6,325 nucleotides of DNA from Eubacterium sp. (lineage in GTDB: Bacteria > Bacillota > Clostridia > Lachnospirales > Lachnospiraceae): the NCBI GenBank assembly GCA_017445525.1, contig JAFSTZ010000214.1, positions 1 through 6,325 of the forward strand. The letters are read 5' to 3'. Shown here piece after piece: positions 4,665 to 6,325 of this stretch; within the stretch, counting starts at the first letter, position 1, and each line of letters begins with the position of its first letter. The position numbers and the translations under genes were made by a program. Below the pieces are notes generated by a model. That model ran no database searches and was not told the origin of the DNA. It saw only the letters and a program-made list of their open reading frames with translations.

Positions 4665-6325
4665 CCATCTCTTGCCTTGTCCGCAGTTCAGATCCGCACC
4701 GCCTGTCTCAGGATCACTGACCAGATAGTAACGGACGTTATCTACCTCGCCCGAACCGGTCTCCTCGGCATCGAATATAAATCTCGGGATATCCTTGAAC
4801 TCATCGTAGTCGTACTCATCCCACTCATGTAGAGCGTTGTATATAGTCTTTCCTATCCAGACAAGCAGCGAGATCAGAAGGATCACCAGTGCCACAAGTC
4901 CGCACACACCGATCACCATTAAAAGCGCGCCGCCTACGGCTGTCGCAGCAGCGCCTGCAGCAGCTCCATAGTACAACAGCTGTGCGCCTACCACGATCAT
5001 CTCGATAGCTCCGCCGGCTCCGGTAACATATGATACGATAGAGTATGCACAGGCGCACACCGATGATATCATGTTTGATGCCAGAGAAAACTCGTTCCAA
5101 AATCTCCCCAGAGCGGTAGTCTTGGTCAGATCCGTAAAGGTAGCTCCGGCAGCATTGGTCCGGAGAAGCTTTTTGGTGTATGCGATATCCGAGCCAAAGA
5201 ACTCGTAGTCCTCAGTGCTCCAAACAGGTGCAGCTATATATCCCTTTTCCTGCAGATAACCCTTCAGCTCTGACAGCATACCCTCAAGCTGCGAACTGAT
5301 CTTGTCACCATCCTCAAGCCCCGCTGTCAGGCAGGCAAACCCGTTGATACGAAGCAGCGCCGCCTGTCCCGGTGTCATAGCCATGATGATGGGATAGATC
5401 CTGCGCAGCTCGCTGAGCTTACCAAAGGATGCTTCACCGGCTGCCACTATATAATCACCGAGTTTTGTTTCATCATCGTAGTTGTATCTGTTAAGTACAT
5501 TCAACTGAGTGAGATACATGAGATCTTCATCGCCGGTCTTCAGATCCGAGTATGTTTTCTCTCCGTCTGCGATCTGGTCCGAGCTCTTACGTACATCTCT
5601 GGCAGATGGCATCGTAACATCATCCGTCTTGGTACCGGAAGCATCCGGATCCACCTCGACCTGATCGCCGTTAGAAAGTATGATCTTTCCGCCCGCCGCC
5701 TTTACTCGCTCCTTGGCATCACGAACCTTTTTGGAAAATGTCTGGAGCTGATCCTTCATACCCATGACAGTTGACTGATATCTGGTATCAAGGTTTCTGA
5801 GCGCTGAACTGGACAGCTTCTTATACTTCTCAGCGATGCCTGATACCTTCTCGGCAAAGTTGGTCTCCGGAGTAAAAAGCCCCGCTGCCAACCTGGAAAC
5901 GATAGTACCGTAAACAGCCGGGTTGATCATCATGATAAGAGTTTTAAGATCATCCTCCTTATAGTCTCCCTCTATTAAATAATCACCGAGAAGCCTCTTG
6001 TATTCTGCGGGTGCCGTCCGCTGACCGCCCGAATCCGCTGTTGTGGAATCATCCCCGAGAACCTCCTTTGATTCTGCGAGACTCTCACCGATCTTCAAGC
6101 CACCATTTTTCAAAATATACAGATTTAAAAACTCTCTGGATGCGTCGATGATTTTCGGGATCCGAAGAGCATTTCCCTTGAACTCGGTGGCGATCGTCAT
6201 CATTGCCGACGCCAGCTCGCCGATGCCCTTGGAAGTAGACTCCATAACCTTGCGATAGTTGGTGATCTCGTAACCACCATGCATCTCCATGGTCTTGAGT
6301 GCCGTGATCGCTTCATTTTTATCGG
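3885..6325 (-). CDS. Hypothetical membrane-associated protein, N-terminal part of the broken large gene (5' partial)
   Basis: The frame is open from the window edge (DKNEAITALKT before the first in-window ATG at 6290) to TAA at 3887-3885. The ATG at 6290 is therefore probably internal and the true start lies beyond 6325. Numbering from that Met (801 residues), positions 1-400 are mostly charged, helix-prone sequence, with a possible coiled stretch at 172-200 (MGMKDQLQTFSKKVRDAKER) and Asp/Ser/Thr-rich linkers near 78-95 and 210-250. Positions 402-486 are strongly hydrophobic and include a Gly/Ala-rich run (YGAAAGAAATAVGGALL, 441-457). An acidic patch follows (EWDEYDYDEFKD, 489-500). From about 515 the sequence becomes beta-rich, with repeat units at 543-566, 603-620, 676-697 and 724-748. 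The last unit starts at 795 (LFMYYKP) and is cut by the stop. No enzyme motif is recognised. A membrane-inserting surface or secreted protein, perhaps pore-forming, is inferred from architecture only. Confidence 0.7.
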   Translation of the reverse strand, partial: DKNEAITALKTMEMHGGYEITNYRKVMESTSKGIGELASAMMTIATEFKGNALRIPKIIDASREFLNLYILKNGGLKIGESLAESKEVLGDDSTTADSGGQRTAPAEYKRLLGDYLIEGDYKEDDLKTLIMMINPAVYGTIVSRLAAGLFTPETNFAEKVSGIAEKYKKLSSSALRNLDTRYQSTVMGMKDQLQTFSKKVRDAKERVKAAGGKIILSNGDQVEVDPDASGTKTDDVTMPSARDVRKSSDQIADGEKTYSDLKTGDEDLMYLTQLNVLNRYNYDDETKLGDYIVAAGEASFGKLSELRRIYPIIMAMTPGQAALLRINGFACLTAGLEDGDKISSQLEGMLSELKGYLQEKGYIAAPVWSTEDYEFFGSDIAYTKKLLRTNAAGATFTDLTKTTALGRFWNEFSLASNMISSVCACAYSIVSYVTGAGGAIEMIVVGAQLLYYGAAAGAAATAVGGALLMVIGVCGLVALVILLISLLVWIGKTIYNALHEWDEYDYDEFKDIPRFIFDAEETGSGEVDNVRYYLVSDPETGGADLNCGQGKRWNALYYTRSTSAGDPICASSEDDFFLSVLGSYTEQAAGIEPVVSFGSPNAQSVNAYALEKNDGNQYLYYRTSLNGEMTRSSKLKDEKSKGEYLADLRLFNGETETEAKASLTKQGYKLYDMNVAPLGDSERQYTYIGYKTTNSPKAAIRDIRVSNGYPGSSVTIGEISYSAGESATDVTANNVALCYTSNEKYGSPIRWKDVFFVKNRSEAKEGWEPVSLTCGGPAFNWRDMRENEVEKSGYNELKSYLKENGLFMYYKP
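4845..5087 (-). other. Encoded transmembrane/hydrophobic segment of the large protein
   Basis: Residues 402-482 (counting from the ATG at 6290) form a hydrophobic block. It comprises SLASNMISSVCACAYSIVSY (402-421), then AIEMIVVGAQLLYYGAAAGA (428-447), then a longer run with GALLMVIGVCGLVALVILL (454-472) and ISLLVWIG (473-480). Gly-Ala-Gly at 424-427 and the small-residue run at 442-454 could be turns. Two or three membrane crossings fit. The block sits between a helix-rich region and an acidic patch followed by beta repeats, as a membrane-insertion segment would in a helical pore-forming protein. That role is an inference. Confidence 0.7.

Larger units (their letters stand above)
1594..6325 (-). 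pseudogene. Large helical/transmembrane plus beta-repeat protein gene, broken by an in-frame stop and a frameshift (5' end outside window)
   Basis: This entry joins three pieces that read as one protein of more than 1,570 residues. The 5' piece (6325-3888) runs into TAA at 3887-3885. The same frame then continues without a stop from AAG at 3884 through the ATG at 3785 to near 1713. The 33 codons after the TAA (KTNTDGETYISGIQIVAG...) complete a repeat unit begun before it (GLFMYYKP). Near the 3' end, a loss of one A in the run at 1713-1716 would explain why the frame ends in FVAR-stop while the neighbouring frame gives a plausible tail ending at 1594. No Shine-Dalgarno site precedes the ATG at 3785, which argues against a true second gene. 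Predicted order: helical region, hydrophobic segment, MABP-like repeats, acidic linker, C-terminal beta domain. Alternatives are two sequencing errors, or a genuinely split pair of proteins. I do not recognise a named gene. Confidence 0.65.

Noticed and set aside
4825..5100. Minus-strand 91-codon frame within the hydrophobic region
   Set aside because: It overlaps the transmembrane block in another frame and its Arg/Cys-rich translation looks like a frame shadow of Ala/Gly codons.

Overview
The window looks like low- to mid-GC Firmicutes DNA, most plausibly a gut or rumen Lachnospiraceae-type Clostridia. The grounds are strong AGGAG-type ribosome binding sites, a near-consensus extended -10 promoter, a classical hairpin/T-tract terminator, and a LicD gene followed by a winged-helix/LicC-like nucleotidyltransferase. 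The genus cannot be fixed from sequence reading alone. Every gene I can support lies on the minus strand, so transcription runs from high to low coordinates.

Region 1 (6325 down to about 1594) is one very large gene cut by the window edge. It is read here as two open frames, 6325-3885 and 3785-1671. Both are in the same reading frame and are separated by a single TAA at 3885-3887 and 33 further sense codons. The protein sequence continues sensibly across that TAA, in the middle of a repeat unit. A second lesion, an apparent one-base loss in a four-A run at 1713-1716, throws the C-terminus out of frame. The natural end is probably the TAA at 1594-1596, just before the terminator. The gene is therefore either a decaying pseudogene or carries two assembly errors. 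The restored product would exceed 1,570 residues. It has a mostly helical N-terminal part of over 400 residues, a hydrophobic stretch of about 80 residues able to cross a membrane two or three times, and then many beta-rich repeats. These repeats resemble the MABP (MVB12-associated beta-prism) type, and an Asp/Glu-rich linker and a C-terminal domain follow them. A membrane-active surface or secreted protein is an inference; no experimental function is known to me.

Region 2 (about 1594-1477) is a compact control region. A perfect 13-bp inverted repeat followed by a T-tract forms a terminator for the large gene. A near-perfect promoter (TTGACC, 17 bp, TGATATAAT) for the downstream operon is nested inside it, with the -10 hexamer in the hairpin loop.

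Region 3 (1476-1) is a two-gene operon. The first gene is licD (622-1476), a LicD-family phosphotransferase. After a 43-base gap comes the N-terminal part of a LicC-like nucleotidyltransferase with a winged-helix-like head, truncated by the window start. Together they suggest activation of phosphocholine (or a similar phospho-alcohol) as a CDP derivative and its transfer to a cell-surface glycan or teichoic acid.

I saw no tRNA, rRNA, CRISPR, insertion sequence or riboswitch.
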